A program made the position numbers and the translations under genes. From Prevotella sp. (GTDB lineage Bacteria > Bacteroidota > Bacteroidia > Bacteroidales > Bacteroidaceae), in NCBI GenBank assembly GCA_017619445.1, contig JAFZSI010000017.1:30916-94915 (forward strand): a stretch of 64,000 bases of DNA, in the 5' to 3' direction. The notes beneath the pieces were generated by a model. The model saw only the letters and a program-made list of their open reading frames with translations. It was not told the DNA's origin and ran no database searches. This document shows positions 35,290-43,696 of this stretch, in pieces (within the stretch, counting starts at the first letter, position 1; each line of letters starts with the position of its first letter).

Positions 35290-35321
35290 TTTGGAAACGT
35301 GCATGGAAGTACTTATCTTTG
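35290..35321 (+). promoter_or_regulatory. Promoter of the first acyl-CoA synthetase gene
   Basis: TTTG (35290-35293), 20-nt spacer, TATCTTTG (35314-35321). It fixes the coding start at the ATG 35345 and excludes an open upstream extension of 43 codons. Confidence 0.85.
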
Positions 35322-35344
35322 CACAAAGTTTTTTGAATTGTGCA

Positions 35345-37003
35345 ATGGAAGAACAATTAAGCTTCAATCAACGCATACAGAAAAGTATCATTGACAACTG
35401 GAACTTTGATGCGCTGACCGACTACAAGGGTGCCACGCTGCAATACAACGACGTGGCACGCAAAATAGAAAAGGTCCACATCATCTTTAAAAGCAGCGGC
35501 ATTGAGCAGGGCGACAAGATTGCCATCTGCGGACGCAACAGCGCCCACTGGGCCGTGGCGTTCCTCGCCACACTCACCTACGGCGCCGTGGCTGTGCCCA
35601 TCCTCAACGAGTTCAACGCCGACCAGATTCACAACATCGTGAACCACTCGGGGGCAAAATTGCTGTTCACAGGCGACTACGTGGCCAAGGACATCAACGC
35701 CGACAACATGCCGGAGCTGGAGGGCATCATCTACCTGCCCGACTTCTCGCTGACGCTGTCGCGAACAGAAAAGCTGACCTTCGCCCGCGAGCACCTGAAC
35801 GAACTGTTCGGGCACAAATATCCCAAGTATTTCAGAAAAGAGCACATTGCCTACCACATAGACGAGCCCGAGGAACTGGCCATCATCAACTACACCAGCG
35901 GCACAACGGGATTCTCGAAGGGTGTGATGATTCCCTACCGCGCCCTGCAGGGCAACGTGGAATTCTGCCTGCGCAGGCTGAGCAACCACATGCCCCAGCA
36001 TTGCAACATGCTGAGCATGCTGCCTATGGCACACACCTACGGCATGGCCGTGGAGTTTCTGTTCCCAATAGCCTACGGAAGCCACATCTTCTTCCTCAAC
36101 CGCCTGCCCTCGCCTGCCATCATAGCACAAGCACTGCAGGACGTGAAGCCCGCTGTCGTGGTGGCTGTGCCCCTCATCGTGGAGAAAATCATCCGCAAGC
36201 GCGTGTTCCCGAAGGTGCAGAACAACTTGCTGAAACTGCTGCTCAACATGCCTATGGTGAGCAAGAAGGTAAAGCATCAGATTTGCGTCATGGTGCTGCA
36301 GGCCTTTGGAGGAAACATGTACGAGCTCATCGTGGGCGGCGCGCCGCTCAACCAGGAAGTAGAGCAGTTCCTCATAGGCATCGGATTCCCGCTCACGGTG
36401 GGATATGGCACAACGGAATGCGCTCCGCTCATCGCCTATAGCGACTACCACGAGTTTGCCCCAGGCTCTTGCGGACAGCCCGTGGACAACATGGAGGTGA
36501 AGATTGCCTCAGCCGACCCCGCCATCATTCCCGGCGAGATTATCACACGAGGCAAGAACGTGATGCTTGGATACTACAAGAACGAGGAGGCTACACAACT
36601 GGCCCTGGACGAGGACGGATGGTATCACACAGGCGACACAGGAACTATGGACTATCAGGGCAACATCTTCATCCGTGGACGCATCAAGAACATGCTGCTC
36701 GGTGCCAACGGACAGAACATCTACCCGGAGGAAATTGAGGACAAACTCAGCTCAATGGCTATGGTAAGCGAGTGCATCGTGGTGCAACGTGAGCAGAAAC
36801 TCGTGGCGCTCGTCTATCCCGACTACGAGGAAGCCCGCAACATGGGATTCACAAACGAGGAACTGCAAGACATCATGGAGCAAAACCGAAACCAACTGAA
36901 CACACAACTGCCCGCCTACTGCAAAATCACAGCCATCAACATACACGAGGAAGAATTCGCAAAAACACCGAAGAAAAGCATAAAGAGGTATTTATATCAG
37001 TAA
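35345..37003 (+). CDS. AMP-dependent long-chain acyl-CoA synthetase, copy 1
   Basis: A 552-residue adenylate-forming ligase that activates a fatty acid (or other carboxylate) to its CoA thioester. AMP-binding P-loop INYTSGTTGFSKGVMIPYRA, A5 motif GYGTTECAPLI, A7/A8 DGWYHTGDTGTMDYQGNIFIRGRIKNMLLGANGQNIYPEEIEDKL and the A10 lysine in TPKKSIKRYLY are present. It resembles FadD15-type long-chain ligases of Bacteroidetes. Start ATG 35345 (MEEQLSFNQ) lies 24 nt after the promoter box. A second copy follows after 134 nt. Substrate chain length is not predictable. Confidence 0.93.
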   Translation: MEEQLSFNQRIQKSIIDNWNFDALTDYKGATLQYNDVARKIEKVHIIFKSSGIEQGDKIAICGRNSAHWAVAFLATLTYGAVAVPILNEFNADQIHNIVNHSGAKLLFTGDYVAKDINADNMPELEGIIYLPDFSLTLSRTEKLTFAREHLNELFGHKYPKYFRKEHIAYHIDEPEELAIINYTSGTTGFSKGVMIPYRALQGNVEFCLRRLSNHMPQHCNMLSMLPMAHTYGMAVEFLFPIAYGSHIFFLNRLPSPAIIAQALQDVKPAVVVAVPLIVEKIIRKRVFPKVQNNLLKLLLNMPMVSKKVKHQICVMVLQAFGGNMYELIVGGAPLNQEVEQFLIGIGFPLTVGYGTTECAPLIAYSDYHEFAPGSCGQPVDNMEVKIASADPAIIPGEIITRGKNVMLGYYKNEEATQLALDEDGWYHTGDTGTMDYQGNIFIRGRIKNMLLGANGQNIYPEEIEDKLSSMAMVSECIVVQREQKLVALVYPDYEEARNMGFTNEELQDIMEQNRNQLNTQLPAYCKITAINIHEEEFAKTPKKSIKRYLYQ

Positions 37004-37130
37004 AGGAGTAAAGAAGTAAAGAAGTAAAGAAGAAAAGGAGAGAAGGAGTTCTAATAAACTAAGTAAATCTCAAACCTCAATTCTCAAATCTCTTTTCTCT
37101 TTCCTCAACTCTCAAACCTCAAATAAAACG
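37004..37130. repeat. AGTAAAGA octamers and TCTCAAA heptamers between the two ligase genes
   Basis: About five AGTAAAGA/AGTAAAGG units (37004-37048) are followed by TCTCAAACC/TCTCAAATC units (37067-37120). No promoter is recognisable, so the paralogues may be one operon. Confidence 0.75.
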
Positions 37131-37137
37131 ATTAGAT

Positions 37138-38802
37138 ATGGAAGTTCCCAGCTTTAATGCCATTATCGAAAAAAGCATCATCGACAACTGGAACCTTGAT
37201 GCATTGACAGACTACAAAGGAGCAACCCTGCAATACCATGACGTTGCCCGTAAAATAGAAAAACTGCACATCATGTTCGAGAATTCGGGCGTGGTGAAGG
37301 GTGACAAGATTGCTCTCTGTGGGCGCAATAGTGCAAACTGGGCCGTGGCATTCCTTGCCACACTCACCTACGGGGCCGTGGCTGTACCCATCCTGCATGA
37401 GTTCACTCCCGACCAGGTGCACAACATTGTCAACCACTCAGACGCCAAGCTGCTCTTTGTGGGCGACATTGTGGCCACCACCATCGACGCCACCAAAATG
37501 CCGGCACTCGAGGGCATTATCTATATTCCCGACTACTCGCTCGTCATTTCGCGTACCGACAAGCTCACTTATGCTCGCGAGCACCTGAACGAGATGTTCG
37601 GACAGAAATACCCCAAGTACTTCCGCGCAGAGCACGTGCACTACTACCGCGAGGCTGACGGCAACGAGCTGGCCATGATTAACTACACCAGCGGAACAAC
37701 GGGATTCTCGAAGGGCGTGATGATTCCCTACCGCGCCATCTGGAGCAACTACGACTTCGCTGAACAGGTGCTCGGCAAAACCATCAAGCGCGGCGACAAC
37801 GTCATCAGCATCCTGCCCATGGCCCACATGTATGGCATGGCCTTCGAACTGACATTCGAGTTCATGCACGGATGCCACGTGTTCTTCCTCACACGTGTAC
37901 CCTCGCCCGCCATCATCGCACAGGCATTTGCCGACGTGAAACCTTCCATCATCATTGCCGTACCACTCGTTATTGAGAAAATCATACGCAAGCGCGTGTT
38001 CCCAAAGATACAGAACAACCGCATGAGACTGCTCCTCAACATGCCCGTCATCAACAAGAAAGTGCAGGAGAAAATCTGCGAGCAGGTGGTGCAGGCATTC
38101 GGCGGCAAATTCTACCAGGTCATCATTGGAGGTGCAGCCTTCAACCAGGAAGTTGAGCAGTTCCTCCACCGCATCAACTTCCCCTACACCGTGGGGTACG
38201 GAGCCACAGAGTGCGCACCCATCATCACCTACGCCGACTGGCACGAGTTCGCTCCAGGCTCCTGTGGACGCGCCGTGGTGCACATGGAGGTGAAGATAGA
38301 CTCTCCCGACCCGGCCAACGTGCCTGGCGAGATTCTCGCACGCGGACTCAACGTGATGCTCGGATACTACAAGAACGAGGAGGCCACACGCCAGACCATC
38401 GACGCGCAAGGCTGGTATCACACGGGCGACCTCGGCACCATCGACGAACGCGGCAACGTGTTCATCAAAGGACGCTCAAAGAACATGCTTCTTAGTGCCA
38501 ACGGACAGAACATCTACCCGGAGGAAATTGAGGACAAGCTCAACTCCCTGCCAATGGTTGTGGAGAGCGTGGTCATACAGAAAGACGACAAGCTTGTGGC
38601 ACTCATCTATCCCGACTACGACGAGGCGAAGAACATTGGACTTGCTTCCGACGACCTGCTGAAAATCATGGAGCAGAACCGACAGGAAATCAACCAGACG
38701 CTGCCCGCCTACAGCAAGATTGCAGCCGTGAAACTGCAGAAGGAAGAATTTGCAAAGACTCCCAAAAAGAGCATCAAGCGTTTCCTGTATCAGGACGCAT
38801 AA
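37138..38802 (+). CDS. AMP-dependent long-chain acyl-CoA synthetase, copy 2
   Basis: A 554-residue paralogue of the preceding ligase. The sequences align end to end (for example both have SIIDNWNxDALTDYKGATLQY, INYTSGTTGFSKGVMIPYRA, GWYHTGDxGT and the C-terminal TPKKSIKRFLY), so they arose by tandem duplication. Differences cluster in the central substrate-side part (KTIKRGDNVISILPMAHMYGMAFELTFEF against NHMPQHCNMLSMLPMAHTYGMAVEFLF), consistent with divergent acyl preference, which is inference. It ends in front of a strong hairpin. Confidence 0.93.
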   Translation: MEVPSFNAIIEKSIIDNWNLDALTDYKGATLQYHDVARKIEKLHIMFENSGVVKGDKIALCGRNSANWAVAFLATLTYGAVAVPILHEFTPDQVHNIVNHSDAKLLFVGDIVATTIDATKMPALEGIIYIPDYSLVISRTDKLTYAREHLNEMFGQKYPKYFRAEHVHYYREADGNELAMINYTSGTTGFSKGVMIPYRAIWSNYDFAEQVLGKTIKRGDNVISILPMAHMYGMAFELTFEFMHGCHVFFLTRVPSPAIIAQAFADVKPSIIIAVPLVIEKIIRKRVFPKIQNNRMRLLLNMPVINKKVQEKICEQVVQAFGGKFYQVIIGGAAFNQEVEQFLHRINFPYTVGYGATECAPIITYADWHEFAPGSCGRAVVHMEVKIDSPDPANVPGEILARGLNVMLGYYKNEEATRQTIDAQGWYHTGDLGTIDERGNVFIKGRSKNMLLSANGQNIYPEEIEDKLNSLPMVVESVVIQKDDKLVALIYPDYDEAKNIGLASDDLLKIMEQNRQEINQTLPAYSKIAAVKLQKEEFAKTPKKSIKRFLYQDA

Positions 38803-38833
38803 ACACTTGACACTCAACAGTCACAGAAAAGAA

Positions 38834-38871
38834 CAGAAGGCACAAGCCCCAATCGGAGCATGTGCCTTCTG
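38834..38871. terminator. Terminator between ligase copy 2 and the Crp-family gene
   Basis: Perfect 11-bp stem CAGAAGGCACA (38834-38844) / TGTGCCTTCTG (38861-38871) between convergent stops. Confidence 0.8.
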
Positions 38872-38921
38872 CTGTTTATCATCCCAAAGGACAATGTTCT
38901 TTTTGTATGGCAAAGGACGCG

Positions 38922-39521
38922 TTAGTCAATGAGTGTGGATGCACGTACACGGCTGAGCGTTTCGGGTGTCATCTGCAGATAGCTGGCAATATAAACCAGC
39001 GGGGAGCGCAGGATGACCTGCGGGGAGAGCTTGCACATCTTCTTGTAGCGGTCCTGTGCTGACTCAAAACGCACCAGGTCGGCATGTACCTGACTGAGGA
39101 TGAGCGACTCCTCGAGTATCTTGCGGTAGAGAATCTGTATGTTGACGTTGTGGAGGGCCACCTCCTCGAGCCTGCGCTTGGGCAGACAATAGACGATGGT
39201 GGGCTCAAGGGCCTCAATCTGCAAATGCGTGGGTTCCTCGCGGAAAAGGCTCTCAATACACATGACAATGTTTCCCTCAACGGCCATGTATTCGGTTAGC
39301 TCCTTGGCGTTTTTGTAGTAGAACTGCCGCAGCATACCTTTGTGCACGTAGTAGATGTTACGGCAGGTGTCGCCCTCGCGGAGCACCGCCTCGCCCTTTG
39401 CAAACTTCATGGGCACGAGAACGCTCTCGAGAATGTCGAGCTCGTCGTGGGTCATGGTGCTGTACTTGCGTGCCAGTTCTCTGGCCACATCGCGGGTGGT
39501 GGTGGTTAGTTGTTCTTTCAT
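38922..39521 (-). CDS. Crp/Fnr-family transcription regulator
   Basis: A 199-residue protein with a cyclic-nucleotide-binding-type jelly roll (residues about 35-125; FAKGEAVLREGDTCRNIYYVHKGMLRQF) and a short C-terminal helix-turn-helix ending SYLQMTPETLSRVRAS, the recognition helix of the Crp fold. It lacks the Fnr cysteine cluster and the Arg/Ser cAMP phosphate-cassette consensus of E. coli Crp, so its ligand is unknown. An AAAGGAG just before the ATG is one of the few Shine-Dalgarno-like sites here. Located between acyl-CoA synthetases and lepA; no target is apparent. Confidence 0.88.
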   Translation of the reverse strand: MKEQLTTTTRDVARELARKYSTMTHDELDILESVLVPMKFAKGEAVLREGDTCRNIYYVHKGMLRQFYYKNAKELTEYMAVEGNIVMCIESLFREEPTHLQIEALEPTIVYCLPKRRLEEVALHNVNIQILYRKILEESLILSQVHADLVRFESAQDRYKKMCKLSPQVILRSPLVYIASYLQMTPETLSRVRASTLID

Positions 39522-39612
39522 TGTTTCTCCTTTCCAAATTATATGCTTGTAGTTTAATTGTCTGGGGTAAGGACTCCTCCTCTCTCCTCTCTCCTCTACT
39601 CCAAAATTAAAA

Positions 39613-41394
39613 CTAATCCAACTTCAGTACGGCGAGGAAGGCTTTCTGCGGCACTTCCACGTTGCCGATTTGCTTCATGCGTTTCTTGCCTTTTTTCTGT
39701 TTCTCCAAGAGCTTGCGCTTGCGGCTCACATCACCTCCATAACATTTGGCGGTAACGTCCTTGCGCACCTGCTTGACGGTTTCACGGGCAACAATTTTAG
39801 CGCCAATGGCAGCCTGAATGGCAATGTCGAACTGCTGGCGCGGAATGAGTTCCTTGAGCTTCTCGCACATACGACGTCCGAAGGCTACGGCATTATCCTG
39901 ATGGGTAAGCGTAGAGAGGGCGTCAACAGGCTCACCATTGAGCAGTATGTCGAGTTTGATGAGCTTCGAGGGGCGGAAGCTGTCGATGTGGTAGTCGAAC
40001 GAGGCATAGCCCTTTGAGATGCTCTTCAGTTTGTCGTAGAAGTCGATGACAATCTCGCCCAGAGGCAGCATGAAATGCAGCTCCACACGGTTGCCGCTGA
40101 CGTAGTCCTGATTGATGAGCTCGCCGCGCTTGTCGAGGCAGAGTGTCATAATGGGGCCGATGTAGTTGGCGTCGGTGATGATGCTGGCGCGGATATAAGG
40201 CTCCTCAATATGGTCGATGAGCGTCTGGTCAGGCAATCCCGAGGGGTTATGCACCTCGCGGCTGCCCCCCTGCTTGTCATACACCATGTAGGACACGTTG
40301 GGAACGGTGGTAATGACATCCATGTTGAACTCGCGGTCGAGACGCTCCTGGACGATTTCCATGTGCAGCAGTCCGAGGAAACCGCAACGGAATCCGAAGC
40401 CAAGTGCCACAGACGACTCGGGGGTGAACGTAAGCGAAGCATCGTTCAACTGGAGTTTCTCGAGCGAGGCACGGAGGTTCTCGTAATCCGTAGGGTCAAT
40501 GGGATAGACGCCGGCAAACACCATGGGCTTCACCTCCTGGAAGCCGTCGATGGCCTCACTACAGGGGCGCGCCACATGGGTAATGGTGTCTCCCACCTTC
40601 ACTTCCTTGCTGTCCTTGATGCCGCTGATGATGTAGCCCACATCGCCTGTGCCCAGCTCCTTGCGGGGAATCATGTCCATCTTCAGTACGCCCACCTCAT
40701 CGGCATCGTATTCCATGCCGGTGTTGAAGAATTTCACTTTGTCGCCCTTGCGGATTACTCCGTTCTCAATCTTGAAATAGGCGATGATGCCGCGGAAGGA
40801 ATTGAACACCGAGTCGAATATCAGAGCCTGCAACGGAGCATTCGGGTCACCCTCGGGGTGCGGGATGCGCTCTACCACGGCATGAAGAATCTGCTCAACG
40901 CCCTCGCCCGTCTTTCCGCTCGCACGGATAATGTCGTCACGGTTGCATCCGAGCAGGTCCACGATTTCGTCTTCCACCTCCTCGGGCATGGCGCTGGGCA
41001 TGTCTATTTTGTTGACCACTGGAATAATCTCCAGATTGTTGTCAATGGCCATGTAAAGGTTGGAAATGGTCTGTGCCTGAACGCCCTGCGTGGCATCCAC
41101 CACGAGTATGGCCCCCTCGCAGGCGGCAATACTGCGCGACACCTCGTAGGAGAAGTCAACATGTCCCGGTGTGTCAATCAAGTTCAGTATATACTTCTCA
41201 CCGCCCTCTGTGTATTCCATCTGTATGGCGTGGCTCTTAATGGTGATGCCGCGCTCCTTCTCCAAGTCCATGTCGTCGAGCATTTGGCCCTCGGTAATCT
41301 GAATGGTCTTGGTGTACTCCAGCAAACGGTCGGCAAGGGTTGACTTACCGTGGTCTATGTGGGCAATGATGCAGAAGTTACGTATGTTGTTCAC
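39613..41394 (-). CDS. lepA: Elongation factor 4 (back-translocase)
   Basis: A 593-residue translational GTPase. G1 [14 protein letters not shown]2 RGITIKS, G3 DTPGHVDF, G4 NKIDMPSA and the LepA-specific C-terminal domain ([22 protein letters not shown]) are all present. It acts on stalled or mistranslocated ribosomes. Monocistronic, with a promoter at 41530-41561 and a leader of about 130 nt. Length is standard (about 600). Confidence 0.98.
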   Translation of the reverse strand: MNNIRNFCIIAHIDHGKSTLADRLLEYTKTIQITEGQMLDDMDLEKERGITIKSHAIQMEYTEGGEKYILNLIDTPGHVDFSYEVSRSIAACEGAILVVDATQGVQAQTISNLYMAIDNNLEIIPVVNKIDMPSAMPEEVEDEIVDLLGCNRDDIIRASGKTGEGVEQILHAVVERIPHPEGDPNAPLQALIFDSVFNSFRGIIAYFKIENGVIRKGDKVKFFNTGMEYDADEVGVLKMDMIPRKELGTGDVGYIISGIKDSKEVKVGDTITHVARPCSEAIDGFQEVKPMVFAGVYPIDPTDYENLRASLEKLQLNDASLTFTPESSVALGFGFRCGFLGLLHMEIVQERLDREFNMDVITTVPNVSYMVYDKQGGSREVHNPSGLPDQTLIDHIEEPYIRASIITDANYIGPIMTLCLDKRGELINQDYVSGNRVELHFMLPLGEIVIDFYDKLKSISKGYASFDYHIDSFRPSKLIKLDILLNGEPVDALSTLTHQDNAVAFGRRMCEKLKELIPRQQFDIAIQAAIGAKIVARETVKQVRKDVTAKCYGGDVSRKRKLLEKQKKGKKRMKQIGNVEVPQKAFLAVLKLD

Positions 41395-41529
41395 CTTTAT
41401 ATTTCGATTTACGGATTTGCTATTATTTCTATATTTGAGTTCTGAGGTTTAGACGTATGAGAATAGTTGAGAGGCTCTTGTCCGAACTCCTATACTCCTT
41501 ATACTACTTTACTACTTGTATATTGGTTA

Positions 41530-41561
41530 CAAAAATACAACAATTTATTCCGTTAAGCAAA
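41530..41561 (-). promoter_or_regulatory. Promoter of lepA
   Basis: TTTG (41561-41558), 20-nt spacer, TATTTTTG (41537-41530) on the minus strand. The 324-bp divergent gap 41395-41718 otherwise holds only AT-rich sequence and the promoter of the lipoprotein genes. Confidence 0.8.
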
Positions 41562-41645
41562 AAAAAACTGTTATTTTTGCTTTCACTCACTCGTTTTTTT
41601 TTCATTTTTTTTGGAGAAAAACGCAACAAATACGAATAATATGTT

Positions 41646-41653
41646 TATTTTTG
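41646..41653 (+). promoter_or_regulatory. -7 box (TATTTTTG) of the tandem lipoprotein genes
   Basis: TATTTTTG about 66 nt before the first lipoprotein ATG; the best TTTG lies 32 nt upstream, so only the -7 element is convincing. Confidence 0.55.
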
Positions 41654-41718
41654 CACAGAAATCATTGAGTAGTTAACCTCAACGTGAACGTGAACATCAA
41701 CAAAAAGACCTGAATATT

Positions 41719-42117
41719 ATGAGAAAAGTATTTGTTTTATTGATGGCAGGCATGCTTTTTACCGCATGCAACATCAGCACAGAAGACTACGCCAAGCAAC
41801 AAGCTAAGGCGTACACCGAGAAGAACTGCCCCACCCCCATCAGGGGCAACATGCGCACCGACAGTCTCGTATATGACGAGGACACTCGCACCATGCACTA
41901 TTATTACTCGCTCTATGGCACTTTGGACAATCCCGACAGTCTTAACGGCCGCGGCGATGGTATGCGGGAGCGTATGCTACAAGCGCTCAAAAATGCCGGC
42001 AGCATGGAGCAGTTCAAGAAAGCCGACATGAACTTCACCTACACCTATCACTCCAGCAGCAACCCCGACACCGTGCTCTTCGAGGTGACATTCCGCCCAT
42101 CGGAGTATAATAAATGA
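41719..42117 (+). CDS. Small lipoprotein of unknown function, paralogue A
   Basis: A 132-residue protein with a lipoprotein signal (MRKVFVLLMAGMLFTAC, lipobox LFTAC), so the mature protein starts at Cys17 and is membrane-anchored. The rest shows CPTPIRGNMRTDSLVYDEDTRTM followed by a beta-rich YYYSLYG and a C-terminal FEVTFRPSEYNK. It shares the CPTP-xx-N-xRTDS-x(5)-D-x-x-T block and overall plan with the next gene, indicating duplication. I do not recognise a named family and assign no function. Convergent end is not close; the second copy begins 23 nt after its stop. Confidence 0.8.
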   Translation: MRKVFVLLMAGMLFTACNISTEDYAKQQAKAYTEKNCPTPIRGNMRTDSLVYDEDTRTMHYYYSLYGTLDNPDSLNGRGDGMRERMLQALKNAGSMEQFKKADMNFTYTYHSSSNPDTVLFEVTFRPSEYNK

Positions 42118-42140
42118 TTGGAAGGAGTAAAGGCTTCAAT

Positions 42141-42533
42141 ATGAAAAAACTATTGATACTTGCTTGCCTGGCATTGTTTGTGGCATCATGCCAGGAGAGT
42201 CTTGAGGAAAGGGCTGAGCGCGAATGTAAAGAGTTCACACAGCGCATGTGCCCGACACCTGTGGTCAACAACACGCGCACGGACAGCGTGACGTTCGACA
42301 AAGCCACAAAAACCTATACTTACCATTGTTCGTTCCTCAACGAGCTGGACGACTCTGCGGCCATCAACCGTGTAAGGGGTCAGCTGCACGACGCTCTCAA
42401 GAAGGGTGTCATGGAGGACACGCACACCAAGGCTTACAAAGAGGCTGGCTTCAAATTCCGCTACCTCTGCAGTTCAGCCAAGAACCCGAAAACAGTTCTG
42501 TTCGACGACACATTCACAGGCAAGGCAGAGTAA
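42141..42533 (+). CDS. Small lipoprotein of unknown function, paralogue B
   Basis: A 130-residue lipoprotein beginning MKKLLILACLALFVASC (lipobox VASC). Mature sequence QESLEERAERECKEFTQR leads to CPTPVVNNTRTDSVTFDKATKTYTYH, parallel to paralogue A, and ends NPKTVLFDDTFTG against NPDTVLFEVTFRP in A. The ATG at 42141 is preferred to one nine codons upstream (42114) that overlaps the stop of copy A and would place charged residues before the signal. Function unknown; membrane anchoring is the only firm prediction. Confidence 0.8.
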   Translation: MKKLLILACLALFVASCQESLEERAERECKEFTQRMCPTPVVNNTRTDSVTFDKATKTYTYHCSFLNELDDSAAINRVRGQLHDALKKGVMEDTHTKAYKEAGFKFRYLCSSAKNPKTVLFDDTFTGKAE

Positions 42534-42548
42534 GTAAACAAGAAGAAG

Positions 42549-42646
42549 AACCCACCCCCGCCCTCCCAAAGGGAGGGAGCTTTTAATACCTTTACTATTA
42601 CAGTAGTATTATTGGCTCCCTCCCTTTGGGAGGGCGGGGGTGGGTT
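42549..42646. terminator. 32-bp perfect inverted repeat between convergent genes, CCCTCCC/GGGAGGG family
   Basis: Arms at 42549-42580 and 42615-42646 are exact reverse complements over 32 nt (AACCCACCCCCGCCCTCCC and onwards), with a 34-nt AT-rich loop and T5 after the second arm. Each arm contains the smaller palindrome CTCCCAAAGGGAG. Works plausibly as a bidirectional terminator; it belongs to the GC-rich repeat family also present inside valS. Confidence 0.85.
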
Positions 42647-42679
42647 GTTTTTGCCTTTCTTCTTCCTATTCTACCTCTG

Positions 42680-42928
42680 TCAGTCGAGCTGGTCGAGCGC
42701 CCGCGCCAACTGGTCGGGGCAACTTGTGGGCTTCAATCCACAAGTTATTCCCCTGAGTTTCTCTTTAACTTGCTCCACGCTCATGCCTCTCACCAGCGTG
42801 CAGATGCCTTTCAGGTTGCCGTTGCATCCGCCTGTGAAATACACTTGCTGAATGATGTTGTTGTCATCCACGTCAATGTCGATGAACTGGCTGCAAGTGC
42901 CTTGGGTTTTGTAACTGATATGACGCAT
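42680..42928 (-). CDS. TSCPD-domain protein (TIGR03905-like)
   Basis: An 82-residue protein beginning MRHISYKTQGTCSQFIDI with GGCNGNLKGIC and GLKPTSCPDQLARAL. The TSCPD signature (here TSCPDQLARAL) is also found at the C-terminus of class II ribonucleotide reductases; stand-alone versions are of unknown function and may bind metal through the three conserved Cys positions. Its ATG overlaps the stop of the YebC gene by one base (TGATG), so translation is probably coupled. Last gene of the pheT-yebC operon. Confidence 0.88.
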   Translation of the reverse strand: MRHISYKTQGTCSQFIDIDVDDNNIIQQVYFTGGCNGNLKGICTLVRGMSVEQVKEKLRGITCGLKPTSCPDQLARALDQLD

Positions 42929-43659
42929 CAGGCTTCCTCCGGCTTCATGTTGGTATAGACGGTCTGCACGTCGTCAAAGTCCTCCAGCTTCTCCACCATC
43001 TTGTCGATAGTCTCACGCTGCTCGGCGGTCACGTCCTTCAAGTCGTTGGGGATGCGGGTGAACTCAGCACCAGTCACTTCGAAGCCGTTTTCCTCGAGGT
43101 ATTTCTGAATGGCACCAAACGACTGCGGGTCGCCATAGATGGTGATGCTCTCTTCTTCCTCGTCCTCGTCGAACTCGTCTTCCACGCCAAAGTCAATGAG
43201 TTCCAGAATCAGGTCGTCCATGTCCAGACCGTCCTTCTTCTTGAAGGTGAACACGGCCTTGTGGTCGAACAGGAATGCCAGGCTGCCCTGCGTTCCCAGG
43301 TTGCCATTGAACTTGTTGAAAACTGAGCGCACATCACCCACGGTGCGGGTGGTGTTGTCGGTCAGCGTCTCCACAAAGATGGCGATGCCGTGGGGGCCGT
43401 AGCCCTCATAAGTCACTTCCTTGTAGTCGGCATGGTCTTTTCCCATTGCGTTTTTGATGGCACGCTCAATGTTGTCCTTCGGCATGTTCTCGCGCTTGGC
43501 ATTGGCAATAATGGCACGAAGCGTGGGGTTCATGTCGGGGTCGGGACCGCCAGCTTTTACGGCAATGGCTATCTGCTTGCCGATTTTGGTGAATGTCTTG
43601 GCCATGTGGCCCCATCTTTTCAGCTTTGCTGCTTTACGATATTCAAATGCTCTTCCCAT
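42928..43659 (-). CDS. yebC: YebC/PmpR-family regulator
   Basis: A 243-residue protein of the three-domain YebC fold: MGRAFEYRKAAKLKRWGHMAKTF opening, GGPDPDMNPTLRAIIANAKRENMPKDNIERAIKNA, YEGYGPHGIAIFVE and a late acidic insert (EDEFDEDEEEES). YebC proteins are annotated as transcription regulators; some have been linked to ribosome rescue at polyproline stretches. It lies 37 nt after pheT, which suggests joint control with translation genes. No anomaly other than the longer acidic run. Confidence 0.93.
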   Translation of the reverse strand: MGRAFEYRKAAKLKRWGHMAKTFTKIGKQIAIAVKAGGPDPDMNPTLRAIIANAKRENMPKDNIERAIKNAMGKDHADYKEVTYEGYGPHGIAIFVETLTDNTTRTVGDVRSVFNKFNGNLGTQGSLAFLFDHKAVFTFKKKDGLDMDDLILELIDFGVEDEFDEDEEEESITIYGDPQSFGAIQKYLEENGFEVTGAEFTRIPNDLKDVTAEQRETIDKMVEKLEDFDDVQTVYTNMKPEEA

Positions 43660-43696
43660 ATTATTTACTATTTACTGATTTACAATTCACGATTTT

